A DNA stretch of 64,000 bases from assembly GCF_902167145.1 (NCBI RefSeq), contig NC_050104.1:107767849-107831848 (forward strand), given 5' to 3'. The stretch is from Zea mays (Eukaryota; Streptophyta; Magnoliopsida; Poales; Poaceae). The translations under genes and the position numbers were made by a program. Positions 22,577 to 34,746 of this stretch are shown here, piece after piece. Positions within the stretch are counted from its first letter, which is position 1, and every line of letters starts with the position of its first letter. Below the pieces are notes generated by a model. It saw only the letters and a program-made list of their open reading frames with translations. It searched no databases and was not told where the DNA came from.

Positions 22577-25500
22577 ATGGGCAGTCTCCAGCGACCTCTC
22601 CAACCCGGGACGGTGCTCCATTTCAGGAGTCTTGAGTTCGTGTCCCTCGACGGCAGCTACGACATGATACTCCTTTCACCGCCGTGCGACAATGACAATG
22701 GCGGCCGACAGCCCGCCCGCCGGCGGCGGAATCGACGACGTCTTCCCCGCGTGGTGGAAGAACAACATTCGAGCTCACCCCGTCCTCTCCCCCGTCGACG
22801 GAGGAGGAGGCGGGGCAACCAAGGCCAAGCAGGAGGCAGCGTCTCGTTGGCTGTCGAGCGAGTCGACGGCGCCGCCACCCCAACGGGGGGCGCACCGGAC
22901 ATCGACCTCGCGTTTGAGACGAGGACGAGCGCTGTCTCCCCGCAACGCGCCGATTCCGGGCAAACGGACGACGCTAGTGCGCGCGCGAAAGGCTTGCTGG
23001 ACGTCACCCTTGTACCTGAGATGACGGTGCAGTCAGTCCCCGATGTGACCTCATCGCCGCCCGTCGACCAAGAGGTACCGACCGATTCCCATCCCACGTC
23101 TTTCGGATTCAGCCTAGACCTACCTAGCGGCTTCGCTTTGGTGGGTGCTCTCGTAGAGGCAAGTCCAAACCCTCTGGGGTTCCGTATGCGGTCACCTTGG
23201 GACCGGCTGACGGACGTCTCGACCTACAGGCCCTCTGGGTCTGAGGAAGACGACGAGCCCAGCATCTGTTGGGATTTCTCTGGACTTGGCAACCCCAGTG
23301 CCATGCGGGACTTCATGACCGCATGCGACTACTGCCTTTCCGACTGTTCCGACGGTAGCCGTAGCCTCGGCGACGAGGACTGCGGCCCAAGTCGCGAATG
23401 CTTCCACGTCGATCTAGGGGGTCCCTCCGAAGGCAACCATCTCGGCATGCCGGAGGATGGTGATCTCCCTAGGCCGGTGCCCCGCATTGACATCCCACGG
23501 GAGCTAGCTGTGGTCCCCGTTCAGGCGGGGGGCCATGGCCCACAGCTCGAGCAAATCCGCGGGGTACAGGCCAGGCTCGACGAGGGAGCAGGAGCGCTTG
23601 AGCCAATCCGCCGGGACGTCGGGCAGGCATGGGCGGGCCAACCTCCGGCCGGAGAAATATGTCATCTACCCCAAGGCCTCCAGCACCGCATCGTCGGCGA
23701 CGTCAGGGTCAGGCCGCCACCCGCATCTAGTGGGGTCGGCCAGAACCTGGCGGCAGCGGCAATGCTTCTCCGCGCGATGCCGGAGCCATCAACCACCGAG
23801 GGGCGGCGAATCCAGGGAGAGCTCAAGAATCTCCTGGAAGGCACCGCGGTCCGACGGGCCGAGAGCTCCGCCTCCCGAAGGCAGGGGTACCCCTCGGAAC
23901 CTCATGCCACGACTTCCCGATTCATGCGGGAAGCCTCGGTCTGCACCGGGCGCACGCGCAACACAGCGCCTGCGGCCCCAGGTTGCCTCGGCGACGAGCA
24001 CCATCACCGCGACCGTCGGGCCCACCTCGACGAGAGGGTGCGCCGAGGCTACCACCCCAGGCGTGGGGGACGCTACGACAGCGGGAGGATCGGAGTCCCT
24101 CGCCCGAGCCACCCGGTCCGCAGGCCTTCAGCCAGGCCATACGACGGGCGCCGTTCCCGACCCGGTTCCGACCCCCGACTACTATCACGAAGTACTCGGG
24201 GGAGACGAGACCGGAACTGTGGCTCGCGGACTACCGTCTGGCCTGCCAACTGGGTGGAACGGACGATGACAACCTCATCATCCGCAACCTCCCCCTGTTC
24301 CTCTCCGACACCGCTCGCGCCTGGTTAGAGCACCTGCCTCCGGGGCAGATCTCCAACTGGGACGACCTAGTCCAAGCTTTTGTCGGGAATTTCCAAGGCA
24401 CATACGTGCGCCCTGGGAATTCCTGGGACCTTCGAAGCTGCCGACAGCAGCCGGGAGAGTCTCTCCGAGACTACATCCGGCGATTCTCGAAGCAGCGCAC
24501 CGAGCTGCCCAACATCACCGACTCAGATGTCATCGGCGCGTTCCTCGCCGGCACCACTTGCCGCGACCTGGTGAGCAAGTTGGGTCGCAAGACCCCCACC
24601 AGGGCGAGCGAGCTGATGGACATCGCCACCAAGTTCGCCTCCGGCCAGGAGGCGGTCGAGGCTATCTTCCGGAAGGACAAGCAGCCCCAGGGCCGCCCTT
24701 CGGAAGATGCCCCCGAGGCGTCAACTCAGCACGGCGCCAAGAAGAAGGGCAAGAAGAAGTCGCAAGCGAAACGCGACGCCGCCGACGCGGACCTTGTCGC
24801 CGCCGCCGAGTACAAGAACCCTCGGAAACCCCCCGGAGGTGCCAACCTCTTCGACAAGATGCTCAAGGAGCCGTGCCCCTACCACCAGGGGCCCGTCAAG
24901 CACACCCTTGAGGAGTGCGTCATGCTTCGGCGCCACTTCCACAGGGCCGGGCCACCCGCGGAGGGTGGCAGGGCCCGCGACGACGACAAGAAGGAAGATC
25001 ACCAGGCAGGAGAGTTCCCCGAGGTCCGCGACTGCTTCATGATCTACGGTGGGCAAGTGGCGAACGCCTCGGCTCGGCATCGCAAGCAAGAGCGCCGGGA
25101 GGTCTGTTCGGTGAAGGTGGCGGCGCCAGTCTACCTAGACTGGTCCGACAAGCCCATCACCTTCGACCGAGCCGACCACCCCGACCATGTGCCGAGCCTG
25201 GGGAAATACCCGCTCATCGTCGACCCCGTCATCGGCGACGTCAGGCTCCCCAAGGTCCTCATGGACGAAGGCAGCAGCCTCAACATCATCTACGCCGAGA
25301 CCCTCGGGCTCCTGCGTGTCGATCTGTCCTCCGTCCGGGTAGGCGCTGCGCCCTTCCATGGGATCATTCCCGGGAAGCGCGTCCAGCCCCTCGGACAGCT
25401 CGACCTTCCCGTCTGCTTCGGAACACCCTCCAACTTCCAAAGGGAGACCCTGGCGTTCGAGGTGGTTGGGTTCCGAGGAACCTACCACGCGGTACTGGGG

Positions 25501-28500
25501 AGGCCATGCTACGCGAAGTTCATGGCCGTCCCCAACTACACCTACCTGAAGCTCAAGATGTCGGGCCCCAACGGGGTCATCACCATCGGCCCCACGTACA
25601 AACACGCGTTCGAATGCGACGTGGAGTGCGTGGAGTACGACGAGGCCCTCGCCGAGTCCGAGGCCCTCATCGCTGACCTAGAGAGCCTCTCTAAGGAGGT
25701 GCCAGACGTGAAGCGTCATGCCGGCAACTTTGAGCCAGCGGAGACGGTTAAGGCCGTCCCCCTCGACCCCAGCAGTGACGCCTCCAAGCAAGTCCGGATC
25801 GGCTCTGAGCTCGGTCCCAAATAGGAAGCAGTGCTCGTCGACTTTCTCCATGCGAACGCCGACGTCTTCGCGTGGAGTCTCTCGGACATGCCCGGCATAC
25901 CGAGGGATGTCGCCGAGCACTCGCTGGACATCCGAGCTGGAGCCCGACCCGTCAAGCAGCCTCTGCGCCGATTCGACGAGGAGAAGCGCAGAGCCATAGG
26001 CGAGGAGATCCACAAGCTAATGGCGGCAGGGTTCATCAAGGAGGTATTCCATCCTGAATGGCTTGCCAACCCTGTGCTTGTGAGAAAGAAAGGGGGGAAA
26101 TGGCGGATGTGTGTAGACTACACTGGTCTCAACAAAGCATGTCCGAAGGTTCCCTACCCTCTGCCTCGCATCGACCAAATCGTGGATTCCACTGCTGGGT
26201 GCGAAACCCTATCTTTCCTCGATGCCTACTCGGGGTATCACCAAATCAAGATGAAAGAGTCCGACCAGCTCGCGACTTCTTTCATCACACCCTTCGGCAT
26301 GTACTGCTATGTCACCATGCCGTTCGGCTTGAGGAACGCGGGCGCGACGTACCAGCGGTGCATGAACCATGTGTTCGGCGAACACATTGGCCGCACAGTC
26401 GAGGCCTACGTCGATGACATCGTAGTCAAGACAAGGAAAGCCTCTGACCTCCTTTCCAACCTTGAAGTGACATTCCGATGTCTCAAGGCGAAAGGCGTCA
26501 AGCTCAATCCCGAGAAGTGTGTCTTCAGGGTGCTCCGAGGCATGCTCTTGGGGTTCATCGTCTCCGAGCGGGGTATCGAAGCCAACCCGGAGAAGATCGC
26601 AGCCATCACCAGCATGGGGCCCATCAAGGACTTGAAAGGCGTACAGAGGGTCATGGGATGCCTCGCGGCTCTGAGCTACTTCATCTCACGCCTCGGCGAA
26701 AGAGGTCTACCTCTATACCGCCTCTTAAGGAAGGCCGAGTGCTTCACTTGGACCCCTGAGGCTGAGGAAGCCCTCGGGAACTTGAAGGCGCTCCTCACGA
26801 AGGCGCCTATCTTGGTACCCCCAGCTGCCGGAGAAGCCCTCTTGGTCTACGTCGCCGCGACCACTCAGGTGGTTAGCGCCGCGATTGTGGTCGAGAGGCA
26901 AGAAGAGGGGCATACATTGCACGTTCAGAGGCCAGTCTACTTCGTCAGCGAGGTACTGGCCGAAACCAAGATCCGCTACCCACAAGTTCAGAAGCTGTTG
27001 TACGCGGTGATCCTGACACGGCGGAAGTTGCGACACTACTTCGAGTCTCATCCGGTAACTGTGGTGTCATCCTTCCCCCTGGGGGAGATCATCCAGTGCT
27101 GGGAGGCCTCGGGTAGGATTGCAAAGTGGGCGGTGGAAATCATGGGTGAGACAATCTCGTTCGCTCCTCGGAAGGCCATCAAGTCCCAGGTCTTGGCGGA
27201 CTTCGTAGCTGAATGGGTCGACACTCAGCTCCCAACAGCTTCGATCCAGCCGGAGCTCTGGACCATGTTCTTCGACGGGTCGCTGATGAAGACAGGAGCC
27301 GGCGTAGGCCTACTCTTCATCTCGCCCCTCGGGAAGCACCTACGCTATGTGTTACGCCTCCATTTCCCGGCGTCCAACAATGTGGCCGAGTACGAGGCTC
27401 TGGTCAACGGATTGCGGATCGCCATCGAGCTAGGGGTCCGACGCCTCGACGCTCGCGATGACTCGTAGCTCGTCATCGACCAAGTCATGAAGAACTCCCA
27501 CTGCCGCGACCCAAAGATGGAGGCCTACTGCGATGAGGTTCGGCGCCTGGAAGACAAGTTCTACGGGCTCGAGCTCAACCACATCGCGCGGCGCTACAAC
27601 GAGACCGCGGATGAGCTGGCTAAAATAGCCTCGGGGCGAACAACGGTTCCCCCGGACGTCTTCTCCCGAGATCTGCATCAGCCCTCCGTCAAGATCGACG
27701 ACATGCCCGAGCCTGAGGCACCATCGGCTCAGCCCGAGGTACCCTCGGCGCAGTCCGAGGCGCCCTCGGCTCGGCCCGAGGCACCCTCGGCCCAGTCCGA
27801 GGTACCCTTGGCACAGTCCGAGGCACCCTCGGTTCGGCCCGAGGTACCCTCGGCCCGCGAGGGCGAGGCGCTGCGCGTTGAGGGGGAGCAAAGCGGGGTC
27901 ACGCCTAATCAAAACTGGCAGACCTCGTACCTGCAATATCTCCACCGAGGAGAGCTACCCCCCGACCGACCCGAGGCTCGGCGGCTGGCGTGGCGCGCCA
28001 AGTCGTTCGTCTTGCTGGGAGATGAGAAGGAGCTCTACCACCGCAGCCCCTAGGGCATCCTCCAGCGATGCATCTCCATCGCCGAAGGTCAGGAACTCCT
28101 GCGAGAAATACACTCGGGGGCTTGCGGCCATCACGCGGCGCCTCGAGCCCTGGTCGGGAATGCCTTCCGACAAGGCTTCTATTGGCCGACGGCGGTGGCC
28201 GACGCCACTAGAATTGTCCGCACCTGCGAAGGGTGTCAATTCTACGCAAGGCTGACCCACCTGCCCGCTCAGGCTCTGCAGACGATACCCATCACCTGGC
28301 CTTTTGCTGTGTGGGGTCTGGACCTCGTCGGCCCCTTGCAGAAGGCACCCGGGGGCTACACGCACCTGTTGGTCCCCATCGACAAATTCTCCAAGTGGAT
28401 CGAGGTCCGACCCCTAAACAGCATCAGGTCCGAGCAGGCAGTGGCGTTCTTCACCAACATCATCCATCGCTTCGGGGTCCCGAACTCCATCATCACCGAC

Positions 28501-29148
28501 AACGGCACCCAGTTCACCGACAGAAAGTTCCTGGACTTCTGCGAGGATCACCACATCCGGGTGGACTGAGCCGCCGTGGCTCATCCCATGACGAATGGGC
28601 AAGTAGAGCGTGCCAACGGCATGATTCTACAAGGGCTCAAGCCTTGGATCTACAACGACCTCAACAAGTTCGGCAAGCGATGGATGAAGGAACTCCCCTC
28701 GGTGGTCTGGAGCCTGAGGACAACGCCGAGCCGAGCCACGGGCTTCACGCCGTTCTTTCTGGTCTATGGGGCCGAGGCCATCTTGCCCACAGACTTAGAA
28801 TACGGGACGAGGGCCTACACCGACCAAAGCAACCAAGCTAGTCGAGAAGACTCGCTGGACCAGCTGGAAGAGGCTCGGGACAGGGCCTTACTGCACTCGG
28901 CGTGGTACCAGCAGTCCATGCGACGCTACCACGCCCGAGGGGTCCGGTCCCGAGACCTCCAGGTGGGCGACCTGGTGCTTCGGCTGCGACAAGACGCCCG
29001 AGGGCGGCACAAGCTCACGCCCCCCTAGGAGGGGCCGTTCGTCATCGCCAAAGTTCTAAAGCCCGGAACGTACAAGCTGGCCAACAGTCAAGGCGAGGTC
29101 TACAGCAATGCTTGGAACATCCAACAGCTACGTCGCTTCTACCCTTAA
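22577..29148 (+). pseudogene. Tat-lineage gag-pol polyprotein, broken
   Basis: Gag starts at ATG 22577 and runs in one frame to about 24084. A short run of G there appears one base short, and the reading continues in another frame. Domains then follow in order: Retrotrans_gag core (about 24170-24680), protease (DEGSS at 25264, where DxGSS is usual), reverse transcriptase with YVDD at 26407-26418, classical RNase H (about 26750-27060), a second archaeal-type RNase H (about 27240-27640, FFDGS and AEYEAL), a proline/alanine/glutamate repeat linker, and integrase with HHCC finger (about 28100-28260), DDE motifs (LDLVGPL, TDNGTQF, GQVERAN) and C-terminus to TAA at 29146-29148. In-frame stops lie at 25822, 27466, 28051, 28567 and 29026. 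At least four fit simple C-to-T or G-to-A decay. The protein is not functional as read. Confidence 0.88.
27700..27880 (+). repeat. Tandem PEAPSAQ-like codon repeats in the pol linker
   Basis: About seven or eight degenerate units of P-E-A/V-P-S-A-Q/R encoded between the second RNase H and integrase. Probably a flexible linker whose copy number can change. Confidence 0.7.
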
Positions 29149-32100
29149 GATGTTTTCAAGTTGTTCATATACCTCGCTCCCACGCAAAGTTTAGTCATCA
29201 AGAAAGGGTCGGCCTCGCCTCGGCAAGGCCCGACCCTCCCTCGGGGGCTAAAAGGGGGGGAACCCCCTCTGCGTCGAATTTTTTCCTCGAAAAAAGATCC
29301 TTTCTGCCAGAATGTCTTTCGTGCTTTTTGACTACTTCGAAAGCGGATCCTGAAAACAACGGAGTACACGTAAGCAGCCAAGGCTGACCGAGCCGAGGGA
29401 CTCCTACGCCTCCGGGATACGGATACCTCACTCATCACCTTCTGCGATAAGTAACTCGCGTTTGGATAAGTGATTCCGCGGACCGAACAAGTCTTCTCGT
29501 TCGGAAGCTCTTCTGCCGGAGCGATTCTTCGAGCCTTCTCGACTGCGTCGGTGACAGAACCCCATGGACGGGTAAGAGTGCGCGTAAGCGGCAAGGCCGA
29601 CCGAGCCGAGGAACTCCTACGCCTCCGGGATACGGATACCTCACTCATCACCTTCCGTGAGAAGCAACTCTCGCTCGCACAAAACAATTCTGTTACCGAT
29701 AAAAAAAGTCCAGATACTCGAAACAAGAGGAAAAGAGACGCAACTTTACAACACGGCGAGGGTGTGTTTAGGCCTCGGTGGCCGCAGAAAACACACGCTA
29801 CAAGATAATCCGATCCTGCAGGCTCGGATCTTGGCGGCTAGAGGGAGCAGCAGCACCCTCGGCGTCAGCAGCACTTTCGGCGAGGCCCAACCTAGCCTCG
29901 GACGGCGACGCGGTCCAAGGGTCTCTGCTCTAAAGGACAACGTCATCACCAAGCCCGGGCCGTCGCCGCCAGGGTCTTCCCCGAGAATCCGGTCCGAGCA
30001 GGCGGCTCGACCGGTCACCCCGAGGCCTCAGCCAGCTGTCCTCCAAGGGCGTCAGCCCGGCCCGAGGCCTCGGCAGGTCAATCCCGGCGTCGGACCCGCT
30101 AACGGACGACCCGGCCAGGCTCCGACCGACCAGGTCTTCTTTTTGAGCTGACTCCGCCTCTGTTTGCGCTGACACCGCTACCCCTGGCCTTGGCTCATCG
30201 AAGAGCGGCCGAGGGGTTCCTTTAACTGAGCAAGAGAAGCCTCGGGCAACAAGGCTGACCGAGCCGAGGGACTCCTACGCCTCCGGGATACGGATACCTC
30301 ACTCGTCACCTTTACACGGGGTGACTCACGCTTGGTGAAGTGGTTCATACAACCAACAGGCGAGTCTTAGTGCTCGAAAATGAGGAAAAAACACGGCTCC
30401 ATGCCGAAAATACATACATGTTCAGGCCCCGAAAGCCGCGATGAACAAAACACTGGCATTCAAGGTGCCATTACAAACGGAACTCCGGTTCCACCTCCGC
30501 AGGCACGAACAACCCCACTCGACGGGAGGGGGGCCTGCGGAGCAACGGAAGACCGACGAACGGCGCGCTGTCGCCCGCTCCGGCAGCGACGACGACGACG
30601 ACTTCTGCTCCGGGGGGCCGAACAGCGGCAGCGATGACCTCAGGGCGGATGCCGCTGCCAGGAGGCCCCCGCCCGTGCCCAAACTCGTGAGGCAAGGACG
30701 GGCAGAAGGCCGTAGAGTTGGAGGTCGGTCCATGGGCGGCCCTGGCTATCTCGTCGGTGGAAGAACCTCTTCCAGCTGCCGTGGCGGAAGCCGGCGCTGA
30801 GAGCGGCTCCGAAGCCACTCGGGTCCGAGAGCCAGGCACGCTGCAGCTGCCAGCGCCACGGACGACAACCGCCCTTCCCCCCGATCACTGAGGGAAGGAG
30901 CGGGCCACCGCCCACGCAGGGGCCGACCCCAACTCGGCACACTCCCCTCCTCAGCCCTGGTGATGAAAATCCTTGAGGCTGAGGGAGGGGCAGAGGCCAC
31001 AGCCCGGTTCGCTTTCCCCCGCCATCGAACTGGAGGTCACCATCTTGGGTGACCGCCGGCGGAGGGGTGCAACCGGGCTGCATGATGAAAATCCTTGAAG
31101 CCGAACGATGGCTGAAAGGTACCAACTCCCACGGAGTTGTGTTCCTCCAACGACGAGGCGGAAAGACGGCGGATATCCCCCATCCGGGGGCTTGGAAGGT
31201 GGAAAGACACGATGCATAAGGGAGCGCGAAGACATGGTCGCCTTCCAAGGGGGTCACCCTCCTTTTAAAGGCGGCTCTCCCTACTTGCGTCCCCAGCCGT
31301 CATGGGCCGAGTCTTCTCCAACACACTCCAAGGTCCTCCCCTACGGCGCGAGGGCTGGGTCCCACTCGTCATGCAAGCTGGCTCAGAGCAGAAGAAGCCA
31401 AACCACCGTGCGCGGTGCGTACGACCGCCCAGCGGTTACAAGCGACTCTCCACTTTTGCCCAGACCAACGGGCGAAAGGGGCGGGCAGCCATGCAGGCGG
31501 CATGCAACCGCACCAAGTGGGCGCACTTCTCCGACTCCCAACACGCCCAGCATGGAGGCCCAGGCCCACGCGTCATGCAACCGGCGCGCCGAATGCTTCG
31601 TGCATGCAGCCGCACCGCCACTTGCGCCACTACCGCGCCTTCTCGACTGCGGAACCAATACCGTGACTCGAGGCGACCCAGCGCACGACCCAGCAGCGCC
31701 AGCCTGGAACGACGGTCAATACGACCAAATATGGGCCGGCAGTAATGGCGGTGGCAGGCGGGCAGGAGCAGCGGTCACGTCGTCAGGCAAGCCTACGTCC
31801 CATCCAGGGGCGACGAGAGAACCCTCTCTCACGGCGTGAAGACAACGCGCCCGTGTTCCATTCCTTGAACGGCTCGCGCACGCGCAACGGCCGCCCTGCC
31901 AACCACTCGCCCCGTCGCATTAACTCCGCGGTGGGACAGGCGGTGCCTCTGGCAGGAGAAGCGGGCAACGCTTCGCCTTCGCCATAATGACCGCGTCAAA
32001 AAAGGTACGCCGCGTCGTTCGATTTCGTATCCTTTTCCCTTTTTCCTCTTTCTCTCTCTTGCAACAGGGACCGGGAAAGGGGGATACCCCGAAAAGGATC

Positions 32101-33072
32101 CTTCCCCGTGAAGGAACCAGGCTCCGAGCCTCCCTACTGATCAGAGGTTCGAAGGCTGGCCCCTCGGAAGGGTTCGACAGCCGCCTCAGATCGCGTGGGC
32201 TCTACACCCACTACTGGTCAGAGGTTCGAAGGCTGGCCCCTCGGAAGGGTTCCACGGCCGCCTCAGGCTACTCGGGCTCCACGCCCATTACTGATCAGGG
32301 GTTCGAAGGCTGGCCCCCGAAGGGTTCACAGCCGCCTCAGACGCCGAGCGAGGGATGACCATGGGTACGTTCGATACATAACCAAGGCTCGGGCTGCGCT
32401 CCCGAGGTACCCTAGGACATTTCCGAGACCAGCGGGAACGATCTTGTAACGGAATCCCATCAGAGGGAGGCATCGAGCCCTCGGACCCCGCCGCCAGGGG
32501 ACCGGGTCCGGTAGATCACCCGCAGGTACTTTTGGGCGTGCCTCTGGGCCCCTAGCCGACCCCCAACGAACGGGGCACGGACGTCCACTCGGATTACCCG
32601 CTTGCAGCTCACCGGAGACACCATGTTCGGCGCCCATCGAGGGCAACATGGCGCTTTCCCCCCTCCTCCTTGCGGAAAGGCGACGCAGGGGCGTATGTAA
32701 AAAAGTCGAGTCTGTCCCTGATCGCCCTCTCGCCCTGTGCAGAGGCTCGGGGGCTGCTCTCGCAAACCCGGCTCCGGCCGAACCGTTGACAGTGTCAACA
32801 TACCAGCCCGAGAACTTGGGACCCGACCGTACACCTGGGCTACGGCCAGCTCGCATGAGGGACGACCAGACCAGCCGAAGCATTACGTGAGGCATTAAGA
32901 CCTCGGAGGAGTGAAACCACTCCTCCGAGGCTTCGGGGGTTACACCCGGCGGGTGCGCTCGCGCGCACCCACCGGAACAAAACGCAACCGAGAAAGGCTG
33001 GTCCCCTTGCAAAAAAGTGCGACGAAAACCTCCAAGCGAGTGCTAACACTCCCTTCGAGGCTCGGGGGCTAC
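29149..33072 (+). other. Long 3' internal region of the Tat element
   Basis: 3.9 kb between pol and the 3' LTR. ORFs on both strands look like GC-rich chance frames. It holds three dispersed copies of a 62-bp repeat (29380-29441, 29593-29654, 30251-30312) and a 77-bp tandem triplet (32137-32350). Purine-rich GAGGCTCGGGGGCT lies just before the LTR. Tat elements are known for long extra 3' regions. Confidence 0.7.
32137..32350 (+). repeat. Three 77-bp tandem repeats
   Basis: Units start at 32137, 32214 and 32291 with CTGATCAGAGGTTCGAAGGC or close variants. Confidence 0.75.
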
Positions 33073-34746
33073 TGTCGGGGACCATAATTAGGGGTACCCT
33101 CAAGGCTCCTAATCCTCAGCTGGTAACCCCCATCACCATAAAGCTGCAAAGGCCTGATGGGTGCGATTAAGTCAGGGATCAGTCCATACGAGGGACTCGA
33201 TCACGCCTCGCCCGAGCCTGGCCTCGGACAAGGGCAGCCGACCCCGGAGGATCTCCGTCTCGCCCGAGGCCCCCCTCCAGCGGCGAACATGTTCCCGGCT
33301 CGCCCGAGGCCCTGCCTTCGCCAAGAAGCAACCCTGACCAAATCGCCGCACCGACCGACCAAATCACAGGAGCATTTAATGCAAAGGTGGCCTGACGCCT
33401 TTATCCCGACGCGCGCCCCCCAGCCGACAGAGCCGAAGTGACCGCCGTCACTTCGCCGCTCCACTGACCGGCCTGACAAAAAGGCAGCGCCGCCTGCGCC
33501 GCTCCGACTGCGGTGCCACTTGACAGAGTGAGGCTGACAGGCAGTCAGGCCCGGCCGCAGGCACCATAGGAAACTCCGCTCCGCCCGACCTAGGGCTCGG
33601 ACTCGGGCTAAGCCCCGGAAGACGGCGAACTCCGCTCCGCCTGACCCAGGGCTCGGACTCGGGCTAAGCCCCGGAAGACGGCGAACTCCGCTCCGCCCGA
33701 CCCAGGGCTCGGACTCGGGCTAAGCCCCGGAAGACGGCGAACTCCGCTCCGCCCGACCCAGGGCTCGGACTCGGGCTAAGCCCCGGAAGACAGCGAACTC
33801 CGCTCCGCCCGACCCAGGGCTCGGACTTGGGCTCTGCCCCAGAAGACGGCGAACTCCGCACCACCCGACCCAGGGCTCGGACTCGGGCTCAGCCCCAGAA
33901 GATGACGAACTCCGCTTCGCCCGACCCCAGGGCTCGGACTCCGCCCTGGCCTCAGCCGACGGTCTCCGCCTCACCCGAACTAGGGGCTCGGACTCGACCT
34001 CGGCCATGAAAGACAGACTCGACCTCGGCTTCGGAGGAGCTTCCACGTCGCCCAACCTAGGGCGCAGACCAACCACGTCAACAGGAGGCGCCATCATCAC
34101 CCTACCCCGAGCTGACTCAGGCCACGGGGAACAAGACCGGTGTCCCATCTGGCTCGCTCCGCCAGATAGGCAATGATGGCGCCCCGCAAACTCTGTGACG
34201 ACGGCGGCTCTCAGCCCCCTTACGGAAGCAAGAGGACGTCAGCAAGGACTCAACAGCTCCGACAGATGTCCCTCCGCCAGGCTCCAGCACTCCTCCGACG
34301 GCCACGACATCACACCAGCTGGGTGCCAAAATCTCTCCGGCTGCCACGACGGCATGTACTTAGGGTGCTAGCTCTCCTCCGCTAGACACGTAGCACTCTG
34401 CTACACCCCCATTGTACACCTGGATCCTCTCCTTACGCCTATAAAAGGAAGGACCAGGGCCCTCTTAGAGAGGGTTGGCCGCACGGGGACGAGGACGAGA
34501 CAGGCGCTCGCGTGAGGCCACTCGCTCCCTCTCCCGCGTGGACGCTTGTAACCCCCTACTGCAAGCGCACCCGACCTGGGCGCGGGACGAACACGAAGGC
34601 CGCGGGATTCCCACCTCTCTCACGCCGGTCTCCGGCCACCTCGCTTCCCCCCTTCGCGCTCGGCCTCGCGCTCGACCCATCTGGGCTGGGGCACGCGGCG
34701 ACATTCACTCGTCGGCCTAGGGACCCCCGGTCTCGAAACACCGACA
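33073..34746 (+). repeat. 3' LTR of Tat element (1674 bp)
   Basis: Same ends as the 5' LTR. It is 56 bp longer because it has seven units of the 56-bp tandem repeat (33572-33963). TATAAAAG at 34440-34447. It is followed by AATCT (34747-34751). Confidence 0.9.

Larger units (their letters stand above)
20899..34746 (+). mobile_element. Complete Tat-lineage Ty3/gypsy retrotransposon, 13.8 kb
   Basis: LTRs of 1618 and 1674 bp (TGTCGGGG...CGACA) flank a gag-pol with reverse transcriptase, two RNase H domains and integrase, and a 3.9-kb 3' region. The second, archaeal-type RNase H marks the Tat clade (Xilon/Flip-like in maize, from memory). The element lies inside the 5' LTR of the LARD with a perfect AATCT duplication. 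The coding region is broken by a frame shift and five stops, so it is not autonomous now. Confidence 0.9.

Noticed and set aside
23535..24269. Alternative 244-codon frame in the Tat gag
   Set aside because: The neighbouring frame gives continuous gag-like sequence; this one is only an overlapping frame.
30640..31839. ORFs of 205-243 codons on both strands in the Tat 3' region
   Set aside because: Overlapping GC-rich frames with low-complexity products and no motifs; likely chance.
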